Of a stretch of 64,000 bases of DNA, positions 9,613 to 20,508 are shown one piece after another. The notes below the pieces were generated by a model. That model saw nothing but the letters and a program-made list of their open reading frames with translations. It was not told where the DNA came from and made no database searches. The position numbers and the translations under genes are program-made. The stretch comes from Methylophilales bacterium (lineage in GTDB: Bacteria; Pseudomonadota; Gammaproteobacteria; Burkholderiales; Methylophilaceae), in assembly GCA_019823025.1 (NCBI GenBank), contig CP081940.1:372001-436000 (forward strand), read 5' to 3'. Each line of letters starts with the position of its first letter. Position 1 is the first letter of the stretch.

Positions 9613-10899
9613 TTAATTTTTAGATTGAATGATCTTGACTCCATTCATATATGAAACCAATGCCTTTGGCACCTCAACATCTCCATTCTCTAATTGATAA
9701 TTTTCAATAATTGCAACCATCGCTCTTCCCACTGCAATGCCTGAACCATTCAATGTATGAAGTAGTTTATTTTTCTTATCGCTGTCTTTAAATCTAGCCT
9801 TTAATCTTCTTGCTTGAAAATCCTCGCAGTTAGAAATAGAGGATATTTCTCTGTAGCAATCTTGTGATGGCATCCAAACTTCAATATCAAAGGTCTTGGC
9901 AGCCCCAAAACCCATATCTCCTGAACATAAACTCATCACCCTGTATGGAAGTGCTAATTTTTTTAAAATAAGCTCTGCATGGCTAAGCATTTCATCAAGC
10001 ACATCATAGCTCTGGCTAGGATGACATATCTGAACAAGCTCAACCTTATCAAACTGATGCTGTCTGATCATCCCCCGCGTATCCTTTCCATAAGAGCCAG
10101 CTTCGGATCTAAAACAAGGAGTTAAGGCTGTCAGTTTGATGGGTAATTCATTTAAATCAACTATACTATCTCTTACAAAATTGGTTAAGGGGACTTCGCC
10201 AGTTGGAATTAGATATAGCTTTTCATCACTACCCCCTTTCTTTGTGATAAATAAATCCTCTTCAAACTTTGGTAGCTGCCCTGTACCTTTAAGTGAATCG
10301 TAGTTAACCAAGTAAGGTGTGTAACACTCCTCATAACCATGTTCTTGAGTTTGTATATCTAACATGAATTGACCGAGAGCTCTATGCAGACTTGCAAGAC
10401 CAGATCGAATAGAAGTAAATCTGGCACCAGATAACTTTACTCCTAAATCAAAATCTAAACCTAAACTTTCTCCTATATCTACATGGTCTTTTACCTTAAA
10501 AGAAAATTCTTTTTTTTCTCCCACTTCCCTTATCATTTCGTTATCGTTCTCGCTTTGTCCAATCGGAACTGACTCGTGAGCTAAATTGGGTATATCGAGT
10601 AAAAATTCTTGGATTTTATTTTGTACTTCCTCTAGGGCACCATTTTGCACTTTCAGTAAATCATTTGTTTGACCTACCGACTGCATATGCTCAGTGACAT
10701 CTTTCCCCTTTGATTTTTCAACGCCTATTTTTTTAGAGAGGTCGTTTCTTGATTCTTGAAGCTCCTGGACCTTGACTTGCAAATTTCTTCTTTCATTTTC
10801 AAGGCCGATAAAGCTTTTTTTATCAATCTTAAAACCTCTTGAATTTAACCTAGATTCAACCTCATCAATATTATTTCTAAGTAAATTAATATCTATCAT
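9613..10899 (-). CDS. serS: Seryl-tRNA synthetase
   Basis: SerS charges tRNA-Ser, and also tRNA-Sec where present, with serine. The 428 residues show the N-terminal long antiparallel coiled-coil arm (about residues 30-100, rich in Glu/Lys/Gln). The class II core follows, with motif 2 TPCFRSEAGSYGKDTRG near residue 258 and motif 3 GSGIAVGRAMVAIIE near 386. It is the last gene of the ftsK-lolA-rarA-serS run, 5 bases after rarA, an order common in betaproteobacteria. Confidence 0.98.
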   Translation of the reverse strand: MIDINLLRNNIDEVESRLNSRGFKIDKKSFIGLENERRNLQVKVQELQESRNDLSKKIGVEKSKGKDVTEHMQSVGQTNDLLKVQNGALEEVQNKIQEFLLDIPNLAHESVPIGQSENDNEMIREVGEKKEFSFKVKDHVDIGESLGLDFDLGVKLSGARFTSIRSGLASLHRALGQFMLDIQTQEHGYEECYTPYLVNYDSLKGTGQLPKFEEDLFITKKGGSDEKLYLIPTGEVPLTNFVRDSIVDLNELPIKLTALTPCFRSEAGSYGKDTRGMIRQHQFDKVELVQICHPSQSYDVLDEMLSHAELILKKLALPYRVMSLCSGDMGFGAAKTFDIEVWMPSQDCYREISSISNCEDFQARRLKARFKDSDKKNKLLHTLNGSGIAVGRAMVAIIENYQLENGDVEVPKALVSYMNGVKIIQSKN

Positions 10900-10904
10900 A
10901 AAAG

Positions 10905-12206
10905 TTATTCCGTTTTATTTTTGTTGTAATGTTGATCTAATTGTTTCAAAAACTCTTTTTTTTCACTAATTTTTTTTTCTAATCCACGGTCTGTTGGATT
11001 ATAAAATTCTACAGGGTCTATCTCGTCAGGAAAATATTTTTCTCCAGCAGCATAAGCATGATTTTCATTGTGCGCATAACGATAGTTTTTTCCATAACCC
11101 ATATTATCCATTAATTTTGTGGGTGCATTTCTAAGGTGCATGGGAACATCAAGATGTCCTTGATTCTGTATAAAGGACTTAGCTGTATTAAATGCCTGGT
11201 AAGCACTATTGCTCTTTGGTGCCATTGATAGATAAATAACGGCGTTACTTAAGGCTAGTTCTGCCTCAGGAAAACCTAGCCTTTCATAAATTTGATAGGC
11301 CTCTAAAGCCATTGTTTGTGCTCTTGGATCAGCGATACCAATATCCTCAATAGCAATCCTTATAATGCGCCTTGCCAAATATAATGGATCAGCTCCACCG
11401 TCGAGCATTCTTAAAAGCCAGTAAAGTGCAGCGTCTGGGTTTGAACCTCTAACCGATTTATGTAATGCTGAAATTTGATCATAAAATTGCTCTCCTCCCT
11501 TATCGAAGCGCCTTGATTTATCAGACATAGTTTTTTTAATATCGTCAGAATCAATCTTTAAATTTTTTTCTGTTAAAGCCTTTAAACAAACTATCTCCAA
11601 CAAATTAATTAGTTTTCGCCCATCCCCATCTGAGAATTCAAAAATTATTTTTTTTGCATCATCAGTAATGGTTAAATCATTAAATTCACCTATTGCTCTC
11701 TTAAGAATTTTATCTAGCTCTTCTGTTGTTAGTGCTTTTAATGAGAAGACCTGGCAGCGACTTAGTAGTGCTGAATTAACTTCAAAAGATGGATTTTCTG
11801 TCGTAGCCCCAATAAATACAATTAATCCTGATTCAATATGAGGTAAAAACGCATCTTGTTGGCTTTTGTTGAACCTATGCACCTCATCAACAAATAAAAT
11901 TGTTTTTTTATTTTGTTGATCTCTCATAAATTCAGCTTTATCAATAGACTCTCTAATTTCTTTTACCCCAGATAAAACTGCTGAAATAGAAATAAAGTGT
12001 GCGTCTATCGTATTCGATATAACTTTTGCAATACTTGTCTTCCCAACACCTGGTGGTCCCCATAAAATAATAGAGGGAAGATTTCCTGTCTCAATCGCAA
12101 CCCTTAAAGATTTACCTTTGGAAAAAATGTCGGTTTGGCCAACAATCTCATCAAGCGTTTTTGGTCTTAATTTTTCGGCAAGTGGTATTGAGATTTTAGA
12201 GGTCAT
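10905..12206 (-). CDS. rarA: Replication-associated recombination protein A (MgsA/WRNIP1 family AAA+ ATPase)
   Basis: RarA is a tetrameric AAA+ ATPase, related to clamp-loader subunits, that acts at stalled replication forks. The 433-residue protein has Walker A GPPGVGKT at residues 50-57, Walker B with sensor LFVDEVHRFNKSQQDAF near 105, GATTENPSFE (sensor 1), and SALLSRCQVF with the arginine finger. The C-terminal MgsA domain includes GSNPDAALYWLLRMLDGG and HLRNAPTKLM. It starts directly after the lolA stop codon and is followed 5 bases later by serS, so co-transcription is likely. Confidence 0.96.
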   Translation of the reverse strand: MTSKISIPLAEKLRPKTLDEIVGQTDIFSKGKSLRVAIETGNLPSIILWGPPGVGKTSIAKVISNTIDAHFISISAVLSGVKEIRESIDKAEFMRDQQNKKTILFVDEVHRFNKSQQDAFLPHIESGLIVFIGATTENPSFEVNSALLSRCQVFSLKALTTEELDKILKRAIGEFNDLTITDDAKKIIFEFSDGDGRKLINLLEIVCLKALTEKNLKIDSDDIKKTMSDKSRRFDKGGEQFYDQISALHKSVRGSNPDAALYWLLRMLDGGADPLYLARRIIRIAIEDIGIADPRAQTMALEAYQIYERLGFPEAELALSNAVIYLSMAPKSNSAYQAFNTAKSFIQNQGHLDVPMHLRNAPTKLMDNMGYGKNYRYAHNENHAYAAGEKYFPDEIDPVEFYNPTDRGLEKKISEKKEFLKQLDQHYNKNKTE

Positions 12207-12806
12207 CTAATTTTTAATCACATCAATGCCATCAGGATAATTAAATAAAAATTTACCCACATTGATATCTTGGTTTTGAATTATTTTAGAAAATTGAATT
12301 GTTGTTTCATTATCAAAATTATCTGTAATTTTCATTTCTTTGAGTTGGTCAAAGTTAAATTTAAAAACGACCTGCTTAAAAAAAGCTCGATCTAGATCCT
12401 TTGGTGTTGCTTTATATTTTGAAGAATTGCTTGAGTTTGAAATTAATTTTGTATTAAAAAATTCATGAACATTATCTGATACCAGAAGCATTGCTGGACT
12501 AATACCTACTTGCTTATCAAGCTTACTGACAATCACCTGCTTTAAATCTGGGTCGTATAAATATAGAAACTCACCATCACTAATAATTTCATTTTCTGAG
12601 GGTGCTTTATACTCCCATCGAAAATAATTTGGCTTCATAAACATAACTCTGCCAATGGACTCATCAATTAGTTGGTTAGTTGAGTCTTTTACAATTTGGG
12701 TAAATTCTGCATTAAACGAATTTAATTTAACAAGAATTTTTTCTAATTTATTATTTTCAGCGCAAACACTCAGAGAGAGAAAAAATAAAATTATAAATTT
12801 AATCAT
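12207..12806 (-). CDS. lolA: Outer-membrane lipoprotein carrier protein LolA
   Basis: LolA is the periplasmic chaperone that takes lipoproteins from LolCDE to the outer membrane. The 199-residue product begins with a signal peptide ([16 protein letters not shown], cleavage likely before Glu17). It then shows the LolA core: [22 protein letters not shown], and [10 protein letters not shown]. The ATG overlaps the end of ftsK by 8 bases, and rarA follows without a gap. The position between ftsK and rarA is typical and supports the call despite modest sequence conservation. Confidence 0.93.
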   Translation of the reverse strand: MIKFIILFFLSLSVCAENNKLEKILVKLNSFNAEFTQIVKDSTNQLIDESIGRVMFMKPNYFRWEYKAPSENEIISDGEFLYLYDPDLKQVIVSKLDKQVGISPAMLLVSDNVHEFFNTKLISNSSNSSKYKATPKDLDRAFFKQVVFKFNFDQLKEMKITDNFDNETTIQFSKIIQNQDINVGKFLFNYPDGIDVIKN

Positions 12807-15093
12807 TTGTATTTGATGTAATTATTTCTCTATTACCATTGCTTTGCATAGGGGTAACTAACCCTGCTTTTTCCATATCTTCAATAATTCTTGCTGCGCG
12901 ATTATAGCCAATCCTGAGGTTTCTCTGCACATAGGAAATAGAGGCCTTTTTTGATTGAATCACAATTTGAACTGCCTCGTCATATAATGGGTCCTTTTCT
13001 CCTCCAATTTCACCTCCATCAGATACGCCATCAACTTCGATTGGATTTAAAACCTCATCTATATATTGCGGAGTCCCTTTTGATTTAAGGAAATCAACCA
13101 CCTTATGGACCTCTTGATCGGAAACAAATGCACCATGAATTCGGTCAGGATAGCTAGTTCCTGGTGGCATATAGAGCATATCACCCTTACCTAGTAATGT
13201 TTCAGCCCCCATTTGATCAAGTATGGTTCTTGAGTCAACTTTGCTTGATACCTGAAACGCAATTCGTGAAGGAATATTTGCTTTTATTAACCCCGTAATA
13301 ACATCAACTGAAGGTCGCTGCGTTGCCAGAACTAAATGTATTCCAGACGCTCTCGCTTTTTGCGCAAGCCTTGCAATTAATTCCTCGATTTTTTTACCCA
13401 TTACCATCATCAGATCTGCTAGCTCATCAATGACGATGACTATTAAAGGTAGCTCCTCAAGAACCTCTGGCTCCTCAGGGTTAAGGCTAAACGGATTAGT
13501 TAAAGGCTTATCTTTTATTGCAGCCTCTTTTAATTTTTGATTAAAACCAGCAAGGTTTCTCACGCCAAAAGCTGACATAAGCTTATATCTTTTATCCATC
13601 TCAGCAACAGCCCAATTTAGCGCATGGCTCGCTTGACTCATGTCGGTTATGACGGGAGACAGTAAATGAGGAATATTATCGTAAACAGAAAGCTCTAACA
13701 TCTTAGGATCAATCAAAATCATTTTTACCTGATCGGACGTTGCTTTATACAACAAGCTCAAAACCAATGCGTTAATTGCCACCGATTTACCAGCCCCCGT
13801 TGTCCCAGCAATTAATAAATGCGGCATTTTTGAAATATCAGCAACCGCTGGGTTACCCGCAATGTCCTTACCAAGGGCTATAGTAAGTAAGCTTGGTGTG
13901 TCCGCGAATATTTTTGAATTCATTATTTCAGATAGAAATACTATTTGTCGATTTGGGTTTGGTATTTCAAGTCCCATATAGGTTTTACCAGGAATGGTCT
14001 CAACAACTCTAATACTTGAAACTGATAATGCCCTGGCTAGGTCTTTTGATAAATTAATCACTTGACTCCCCTTTACACCGGCTGCAGGTTCAAGCTCATA
14101 TCTAGTTATGACTGGTCCAGGTTGAGCATTAATAACTTTTGCCTCTATTCCAAAATCAAGTAATTTTTTTTCAATAAGTCGAGAAATAAATTCAATCGTC
14201 TCGGAACTTTGTGGGTTTATTTTTTTTGATGGCTCATCTAAGAGGTGAATTGGGGGCAAATCCTGCTCAGTCTCACCAAATAAATTCTTTTGTTTTTCTT
14301 TGATTGCACGCTTACTTTCTTCCGTATTTTTTTGATTATCAACAATGGTTACAGGCTCTCTATCAATGAGTTTCTTTCTTTCCTTTTCAACAACAACAAA
14401 TCTTTCTTTTTCAAGTTTTTTACCCTCCCTTCTATCTTGCCAATCTATATATAAATTTTTAAGAAATGTTATGAAGTTAAAAATGAAGTTACCTAAGGAC
14501 TCAGAGATAACGATCCAGGACCACCCAGTAAACAAACTAAATCCAATGGCGAATGAGAATAACAAAAAGATTAGCCCCCCTTCGTAGCCGAAGGTTTGAA
14601 CTATAAATTGGTTAGTTAAATGGCCTACCATACCGCCCTGCTCAGTTGGAAAGCTTGCATTAATTTTAACTATATAGCCCGCCTCAAAAGCAGATGATGA
14701 AAATATTAATAATAAAAAACCAAGGTAATGAACAATTAAAAGATGTTTCTTGTTATAACCTTCATCCTCGATTCTTGGATAGATTAGAAAAATACTATAA
14801 ATACTCAGAAAGACAAGCCACCAAGCAGACAAACCAAAAATTGATAGCATGAGATCAGAAAAGTATGCCCCCACAACTCCAGCTAAGTTTTGAATAACTT
14901 CATTACCGCCACTATGTGTCCATGCAGGATCATTAACTGAAAAAGTGCTTAGTGCTAAAGTGATATATACACCAAGAAAAAGTAGCGTAAGCCAAGAGGC
15001 TTCCCTCATAATCCTACTTGCTAATTTTCTTGTAGAGGCCTGCGATTCAATAATTTTTTTATTCGCAGCTTTTGATTTTTTAGTAAATAGCAA
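12799..15093 (-). CDS. ftsK: DNA translocase FtsK
   Basis: FtsK anchors at the division septum and pumps chromosomal DNA so that dimers can be resolved at dif. The 764 residues begin with four predicted membrane helices (near residues 35, 86, 118 and 174), then a short charged linker. The motor carries Walker A GTTGAGKS near 431, Walker [14 protein letters not shown] near 553, and [17 protein letters not shown]. The C-terminal gamma winged helix (about 690-764, [17 protein letters not shown]) reads KOPS sites. The linker is short compared with E. coli FtsK, as in many SpoIIIE-sized homologues. trxB is divergent across a 160-base gap. Confidence 0.97.
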   Translation of the reverse strand: MLFTKKSKAANKKIIESQASTRKLASRIMREASWLTLLFLGVYITLALSTFSVNDPAWTHSGGNEVIQNLAGVVGAYFSDLMLSIFGLSAWWLVFLSIYSIFLIYPRIEDEGYNKKHLLIVHYLGFLLLIFSSSAFEAGYIVKINASFPTEQGGMVGHLTNQFIVQTFGYEGGLIFLLFSFAIGFSLFTGWSWIVISESLGNFIFNFITFLKNLYIDWQDRREGKKLEKERFVVVEKERKKLIDREPVTIVDNQKNTEESKRAIKEKQKNLFGETEQDLPPIHLLDEPSKKINPQSSETIEFISRLIEKKLLDFGIEAKVINAQPGPVITRYELEPAAGVKGSQVINLSKDLARALSVSSIRVVETIPGKTYMGLEIPNPNRQIVFLSEIMNSKIFADTPSLLTIALGKDIAGNPAVADISKMPHLLIAGTTGAGKSVAINALVLSLLYKATSDQVKMILIDPKMLELSVYDNIPHLLSPVITDMSQASHALNWAVAEMDKRYKLMSAFGVRNLAGFNQKLKEAAIKDKPLTNPFSLNPEEPEVLEELPLIVIVIDELADLMMVMGKKIEELIARLAQKARASGIHLVLATQRPSVDVITGLIKANIPSRIAFQVSSKVDSRTILDQMGAETLLGKGDMLYMPPGTSYPDRIHGAFVSDQEVHKVVDFLKSKGTPQYIDEVLNPIEVDGVSDGGEIGGEKDPLYDEAVQIVIQSKKASISYVQRNLRIGYNRAARIIEDMEKAGLVTPMQSNGNREIITSNTND

Positions 15094-15201
15094 TTTTTAA
15101 ATTTTTACGTTTTGTTTATCCAAATTATATCAGTATGTTTACGAATTGCACTGATAGTAGAATTAAATAATGAATAGTATTCAGTTAATGTTTGATTCAT
15201 A

Positions 15202-15231
15202 TTGATTGCTCATCTAAAATTATGCTAATTT
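15202..15231 (+). promoter_or_regulatory. Candidate sigma-70 promoter of trxB-smr
   Basis: A TTGATT box at 15202-15207 and an extended -10 (TGCTAATTT, hexamer at 15226-15231) are separated by 18 bases and lie 22 bases before the trxB ATG. The spacing and TG extension are good; the hexamers are imperfect. The remaining ftsK-trxB gap (15094-15201) shows no other feature I can name, although the ftsK promoter should lie there on the other strand. Confidence 0.4.
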
Positions 15232-15247
15232 AAATCAAACTGAGTAA

Positions 15248-16736
<1,489 letters not shown>

Positions 16737-16744
16737 AGAACCAA

Positions 16745-17221
16745 TTAAAATGATTCTATTAAGCACGAACATTGTGCCGCAATGCCTTCAGACCTTCCAA
16801 TAAATCCCATCATTTCTGTTGTTGTAGCTTTGATATTTACTTGTGATTCTTCACACTTACAGTCAACCGCAATATTTTCAATCATTTTAGGAATGAACTC
16901 AGATAACCTGGGTGATTGACAAATAATGGTCGCATCAATATTAATAATCTTAAATTTTTTTGACTCAACTAACCCAATAACTTTTGTCAAAAGATCCCGA
17001 GATTTTGCATTTTTAAAGGCAGGGTCTGTGTCAGGAAAGTGTTGCCCAATATCTCCCATACCACTTGCACCAAGAAGTGCATCCATGATAGCGTGAATTA
17101 ACACATCTGCATCGGAATGCCCCTTTAAGCCAAGGTGAAAATCAATTAAAACTCCCCCAAGAATTAATTTTCTCTTCGAAACAAGCTGATGCACATCGTA
17201 ACCTTGACCCACCCTAATCAT
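16745..17221 (-). CDS. ispF: 2-C-methyl-D-erythritol 2,4-cyclodiphosphate synthase
   Basis: IspF catalyses the cyclisation step of the non-mevalonate isoprenoid pathway. The 158 residues fit the family exactly. The metal ligands Asp9 and His11 lie in GQGYDVHQL, a further ligand His is in GHSDADVL, and the conserved MGDIGQHFPDTDP and TTTEMMGFIGRSEGIAAQ are present. It overlaps ispD by 8 bases, so the two consecutive-pathway enzymes are probably translated together. Confidence 0.98.
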   Translation of the reverse strand: MIRVGQGYDVHQLVSKRKLILGGVLIDFHLGLKGHSDADVLIHAIMDALLGASGMGDIGQHFPDTDPAFKNAKSRDLLTKVIGLVESKKFKIINIDATIICQSPRLSEFIPKMIENIAVDCKCEESQVNIKATTTEMMGFIGRSEGIAAQCSCLIESF

Positions 17222-17906
17222 GATTGGATCCTTTTATGAGTTTATCAACCCTCAATAAGTCCTCAGGATAAGTGATCTTAAAATTTTCTAAACTTCCCTT
17301 GACAACCTTTGGCGATAACCCGAGAGCTTCTATTGCCTCAGATTCGTCAGTTGGGTTGCCTTTAAATGATGTTAACGCTCTCTTGAGAAGGTTAAATCTG
17401 AACATCTGAGGTGTTTGAGCCAACCAAATTTCATCTCTTTTCTCTGTACAAGTTATTTGTTGTTTCTTATCAACTCTTTTAACCGTATCAAGCGCTGGGA
17501 TAGCTAAAATCCCCCCAACTTTATCATCAGCAACCTCATTTATAAAATTATTCACAAGCGATTCAGTGATGCCGACCCTGGCAGCATCATGAACCATAAT
17601 CCAATCATCTTTTTGGATGTCACCCCCTATAATTTCTAGTGTATTTAAAACAGTTTCTGATCGAGTAGAGCCCCCACATTCCGTTAATGTTGTTTTTTTT
17701 GAAAATTGACACCCTAGGCTTTCAATATATTTTTGATTTTTATTAAGCGCGACTGTTATAGTTTTTATGGCTACAAGCTTTGAAAATATGGACTCAATAA
17801 ACTCAAGAATCGTTTTTCCATGAAAATTTGAGAATTGTTTTGGGGTGGTGGATTCCATCCGAGAACTCTCTCCTGCAGCTGGGATAATAAGATGTATATT
17901 CTGCAT
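17214..17906 (-). CDS. ispD: 2-C-methyl-D-erythritol 4-phosphate cytidylyltransferase
   Basis: IspD transfers CMP from CTP to methylerythritol phosphate, two steps before IspF. The 230-residue protein shows the nucleotidyltransferase signature IIPAAGESSRM then PKQF at the N-terminus. It also has the VHDAAR segment, PALDTVKRVD, and the C-terminal TDESEAIEALG. The length is typical. It is followed by ispF with an 8-base overlap; amtB lies 50 bases upstream on the same strand. Confidence 0.96.
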   Translation of the reverse strand: MQNIHLIIPAAGESSRMESTTPKQFSNFHGKTILEFIESIFSKLVAIKTITVALNKNQKYIESLGCQFSKKTTLTECGGSTRSETVLNTLEIIGGDIQKDDWIMVHDAARVGITESLVNNFINEVADDKVGGILAIPALDTVKRVDKKQQITCTEKRDEIWLAQTPQMFRFNLLKRALTSFKGNPTDESEAIEALGLSPKVVKGSLENFKITYPEDLLRVDKLIKGSNHD

Positions 17907-17956
17907 ACTAAAAGTTTAGCATGCAGAAAAAAATATAGTTTTAATCTTTTTAATAT

Positions 17957-19147
17957 TTATTCAGAGGAAATTGAATTAATTTTATGGATGGATATATCAG
18001 CACCATTAAATTCTTCCTCTTCTGTCAATCTAAAGTTGAACATTTTATGAATGACTGTGTAAACGATATAGCCGCCTGCAAGGGCTATAAAAACACCTGC
18101 AATAGTACCAACCAATTGCGACATGAAAGTAACCCCACCAAGTCCGCCAAATAATTCTAACCCAAAAATACCTGCAGCAATTCCACCCCATGCACCACAA
18201 ATGCCATGTAACGGCCATACCCCTAAGACATCATCAATTTTCCATTTATTTTGTGTAAGCGAAAAACTCCAAACAAATAAAGCACCTGCTACCAAACCAA
18301 CAGTTAATGCCCCAAGAGGATGAAATAAATTAGAACCTGCGCAAACAGCTACCAAGCCTGCGAGAGGTCCATTGTATAAAAATCCAGGATCATTTTTACC
18401 AATAACTAATGAAGCCAGCGTGCCTCCGACCATCGCCATCAGCGAGTTCACTGCCACAAGACCCGAAATGCCTTCAAGAGATTGCGCAGACATCACATTA
18501 AAACCAAACCAACCAACGGTGAGTATCCATGACCCTAAAGCAAGAAATGGAATATTAGATGGTGGGAATGCATTTAGTCTCCCATCCTTTGTATATCGCC
18601 CTAGTCTGGGTCCTAAAATTAAAACTGCAGCTAAAGCAATCCACCCGCCCATTCCATGAACCACCACTGATCCAGCAAAGTCATTAAAAGGTGCGCCAAA
18701 AGTCTGATTTAAAAAATCTTGAAATCCAAAATTACCATTCCAAATTATTCCTTCAAAAAACGGATACAAAAAACCTACCAAAATAAATGAAGCGATAAGT
18801 TGTGGTTTAAAAGTAGCTCTCTCAGCAATTCCTCCCGAAACAATTGCAGGGATTGCGGCTGCGAATGTTAAAAGAAAGAAGAACTTAACTAATTCATATG
18901 CGCTTTTTTCCGATAACACGTTGGCTGCAGCATAAAAATCCATGCCGTAAGCTAGACCATAACCAATAAAGAAATATGCAATCGTAGATATAGAAAAATC
19001 TGCCATTATTTTTGCTAACGCATTGACCTGATTTTTTTCTCTTACCGTTCCAACCTCTAAAAATGCAAATCCTGCATGCATTGCGAGGACCATAATTGCT
19101 CCGAGCAGAACAAATAAAACATCACCCTGACTAACCAAATTATCCAT
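17957..19147 (-). CDS. amtB: Ammonium transporter AmtB
   Basis: This is an inner-membrane Amt/Rh channel for ammonium uptake. The 396 residues form about eleven hydrophobic segments. The two conductance histidines are recognisable in GSVVVHGMGGW and WPLHGICGAWGG. There is no signal peptide, unlike E. coli AmtB. No glnK gene lies next to it, so PII control would come from a gene elsewhere. Two long dyads sit upstream and may take part in nitrogen control. No sigma-54 (GG-N10-GC) promoter was seen in the 165-base gap. Confidence 0.95.
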   Translation of the reverse strand: MDNLVSQGDVLFVLLGAIMVLAMHAGFAFLEVGTVREKNQVNALAKIMADFSISTIAYFFIGYGLAYGMDFYAAANVLSEKSAYELVKFFFLLTFAAAIPAIVSGGIAERATFKPQLIASFILVGFLYPFFEGIIWNGNFGFQDFLNQTFGAPFNDFAGSVVVHGMGGWIALAAVLILGPRLGRYTKDGRLNAFPPSNIPFLALGSWILTVGWFGFNVMSAQSLEGISGLVAVNSLMAMVGGTLASLVIGKNDPGFLYNGPLAGLVAVCAGSNLFHPLGALTVGLVAGALFVWSFSLTQNKWKIDDVLGVWPLHGICGAWGGIAAGIFGLELFGGLGGVTFMSQLVGTIAGVFIALAGGYIVYTVIHKMFNFRLTEEEEFNGADISIHKINSISSE

Positions 19148-19164
19148 ATTTAACCTATTTTATG

Positions 19165-19193
19165 TATATTAAAATTTTAGAAATTTTAATATA
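19165..19193. repeat. 13-bp perfect inverted repeat upstream of amtB
   Basis: The arms TATATTAAAATTT and AAATTTTAATATA are exact reverse complements around a 3-base centre (TAG). The structure lies 17 bases before the amtB start. As RNA it would be a long A-U hairpin just upstream of the ribosome-binding region; as DNA it could be an operator. Confidence 0.6.
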
Positions 19194-19252
19194 GGGAATT
19201 ATAATTTTCTATAAGATGATATTTTTTATGTTAAAAACTATTTCAAATTTCA

Positions 19253-19281
19253 GATATTTGCATTAATTTGGTGCAAATATC
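19253..19281. promoter_or_regulatory. 10-bp perfect dyad between amtB and the DUF3301 gene, NtrC-like
   Basis: The arms GATATTTGCA and TGCAAATATC are exact reverse complements with a 9-base spacer. The core read on the minus strand is TGCACC-AAATT-AATGCA. This resembles the NtrC consensus TGCACC-N5-GGTGCA in one half-site, with the other half-site matching only its last four bases. The location about 105-135 bp upstream of amtB suits an activator site. Which regulator binds is inference. Confidence 0.45.
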
Positions 19282-19312
19282 AAATATTTATTGAAAACTT
19301 ATATGATTACTC

Positions 19313-19624
19313 ATGTCTGAATTAATTATTTTATTTATCCTGGTAGCTATTATCGGACTTTGGTATGACATTATCTCTAAAAGAGAGTTGGCTATCCATG
19401 AAGGTAAAAGGCTTGCAAATAACTTAAACCTTCAGTTACTTGATGACACGGTCCATTGCAACAAAATGAGTATAGTTCGCACTTTATCGAATTGGCCTTC
19501 CATTAAAAGAGTTTATTATTTTAATTTGAGCAGTACTACAAACGATAGATTAAACTGCCAGCTCACACTTGTTGGTAATAGACTTATCCATTGGTATGTT
19601 CCGCCATACCCGAGCAATTTATAA
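19313..19624 (+). CDS. DUF3301 family small membrane-anchored protein
   Basis: The 103-residue protein has one N-terminal membrane helix (LIILFILVAIIGLWY). A soluble tail follows with the features of DUF3301: an ELAIHEGKRLAN stretch, LLDDTV, and a conserved aromatic region ending in GNRLIHWYVPPYP. The function of the family is unknown. Its stop codon overlaps the gluQ ATG by one base, as is common for this gene pair in related genomes (from memory). Confidence 0.8.
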   Translation: MSELIILFILVAIIGLWYDIISKRELAIHEGKRLANNLNLQLLDDTVHCNKMSIVRTLSNWPSIKRVYYFNLSSTTNDRLNCQLTLVGNRLIHWYVPPYPSNL

Positions 19625-20508
19625 TGTACGTAGGCCGTTTTGCACCAACACCATCGGGTGACCTGCATTTTGGATCGATAGTGACAGCGATTGCAAGTTA
19701 CTTAGACGCTAAAAAGGTTAAGGGACATTGGTTACTCAAAATAGATGACATAGATAAGCAAAGGGTAAGAAATAATTCTGCCCTATCAATCCTGAGGACA
19801 TTGGAAAGTTTAAATCTTTTTTGGGATTCAACTGAGTCTTATCAAAGCAATCGACTTGATGAATATAGATATTATTTTGAAAAATTATCAGCGACACATC
19901 AAACCTATAACTGTAGTTGTTCAAGAAAATATCTTACTGATCATGCGAAGCTTGGAGATGGTGGCTATATCTATCCAGGATTTTGCAGATATAAAGAGCT
20001 TGAAAATAAAAATTCTTATGCCACCCGCATGGAAGTAAGTACAAATCCAATAGTTATTAAAGATCAAATCCAAGGACAGCTTAGTCAAAATCTATCAAGA
20101 GAAATAGGTGACTTCGTAATAAAGAGAAATGATGGACAATTTTCATATCAATTTTCAGTTTGTGTTGACAATAAGTTAGACAAAATAACAAACATAGTTA
20201 GAGGGGCTGATCTTTTTTCCTCGACTCCGCGACAAGTATATTTGCATAATTTACTAGATTTCGATATCCCAAAATTTTCACATATACCCATCGCAACCCT
20301 TGGTAAAAAAAAGATAAGCAAAAGTGACGATTGTAAAATTATAATAAAAAATAATCAGAAGGATATTTGGATAAAAGTTTTAAATTTTCTAAAGCAACCT
20401 ATAGCTCAAGATGTATCTGAAATGAGTCTTGATGAATTGATAAGCCACGCAATCAAAAATTGGACAATGGGAAAAATTAGCCCCTTACGTTCGATCGATA
20501 TCTCCTAA
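19624..20508 (+). CDS. gluQ: Glutamyl-Q tRNA(Asp) synthetase
   Basis: GluQRS is a shortened glutamyl-tRNA synthetase paralogue that attaches glutamate to queuosine in the anticodon of tRNA-Asp. The 294-residue product has the HIGH-type motif in GRFAPTPSGDLHFGS. It has a zinc site (CSCSRKY, with a later Cys in YPGFCRY) and the KMSKS-type loop KKISKSD, and it lacks the anticodon-binding domain of GltX. The ATG at 19624 overlaps the preceding stop codon (TAATG); an upstream in-frame start at 19591 would lie inside the neighbour and is not used. The 3' end overlaps the convergent methyltransferase gene by 32 bases. Confidence 0.93.
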   Translation: MYVGRFAPTPSGDLHFGSIVTAIASYLDAKKVKGHWLLKIDDIDKQRVRNNSALSILRTLESLNLFWDSTESYQSNRLDEYRYYFEKLSATHQTYNCSCSRKYLTDHAKLGDGGYIYPGFCRYKELENKNSYATRMEVSTNPIVIKDQIQGQLSQNLSREIGDFVIKRNDGQFSYQFSVCVDNKLDKITNIVRGADLFSSTPRQVYLHNLLDFDIPKFSHIPIATLGKKKISKSDDCKIIIKNNQKDIWIKVLNFLKQPIAQDVSEMSLDELISHAIKNWTMGKISPLRSIDIS

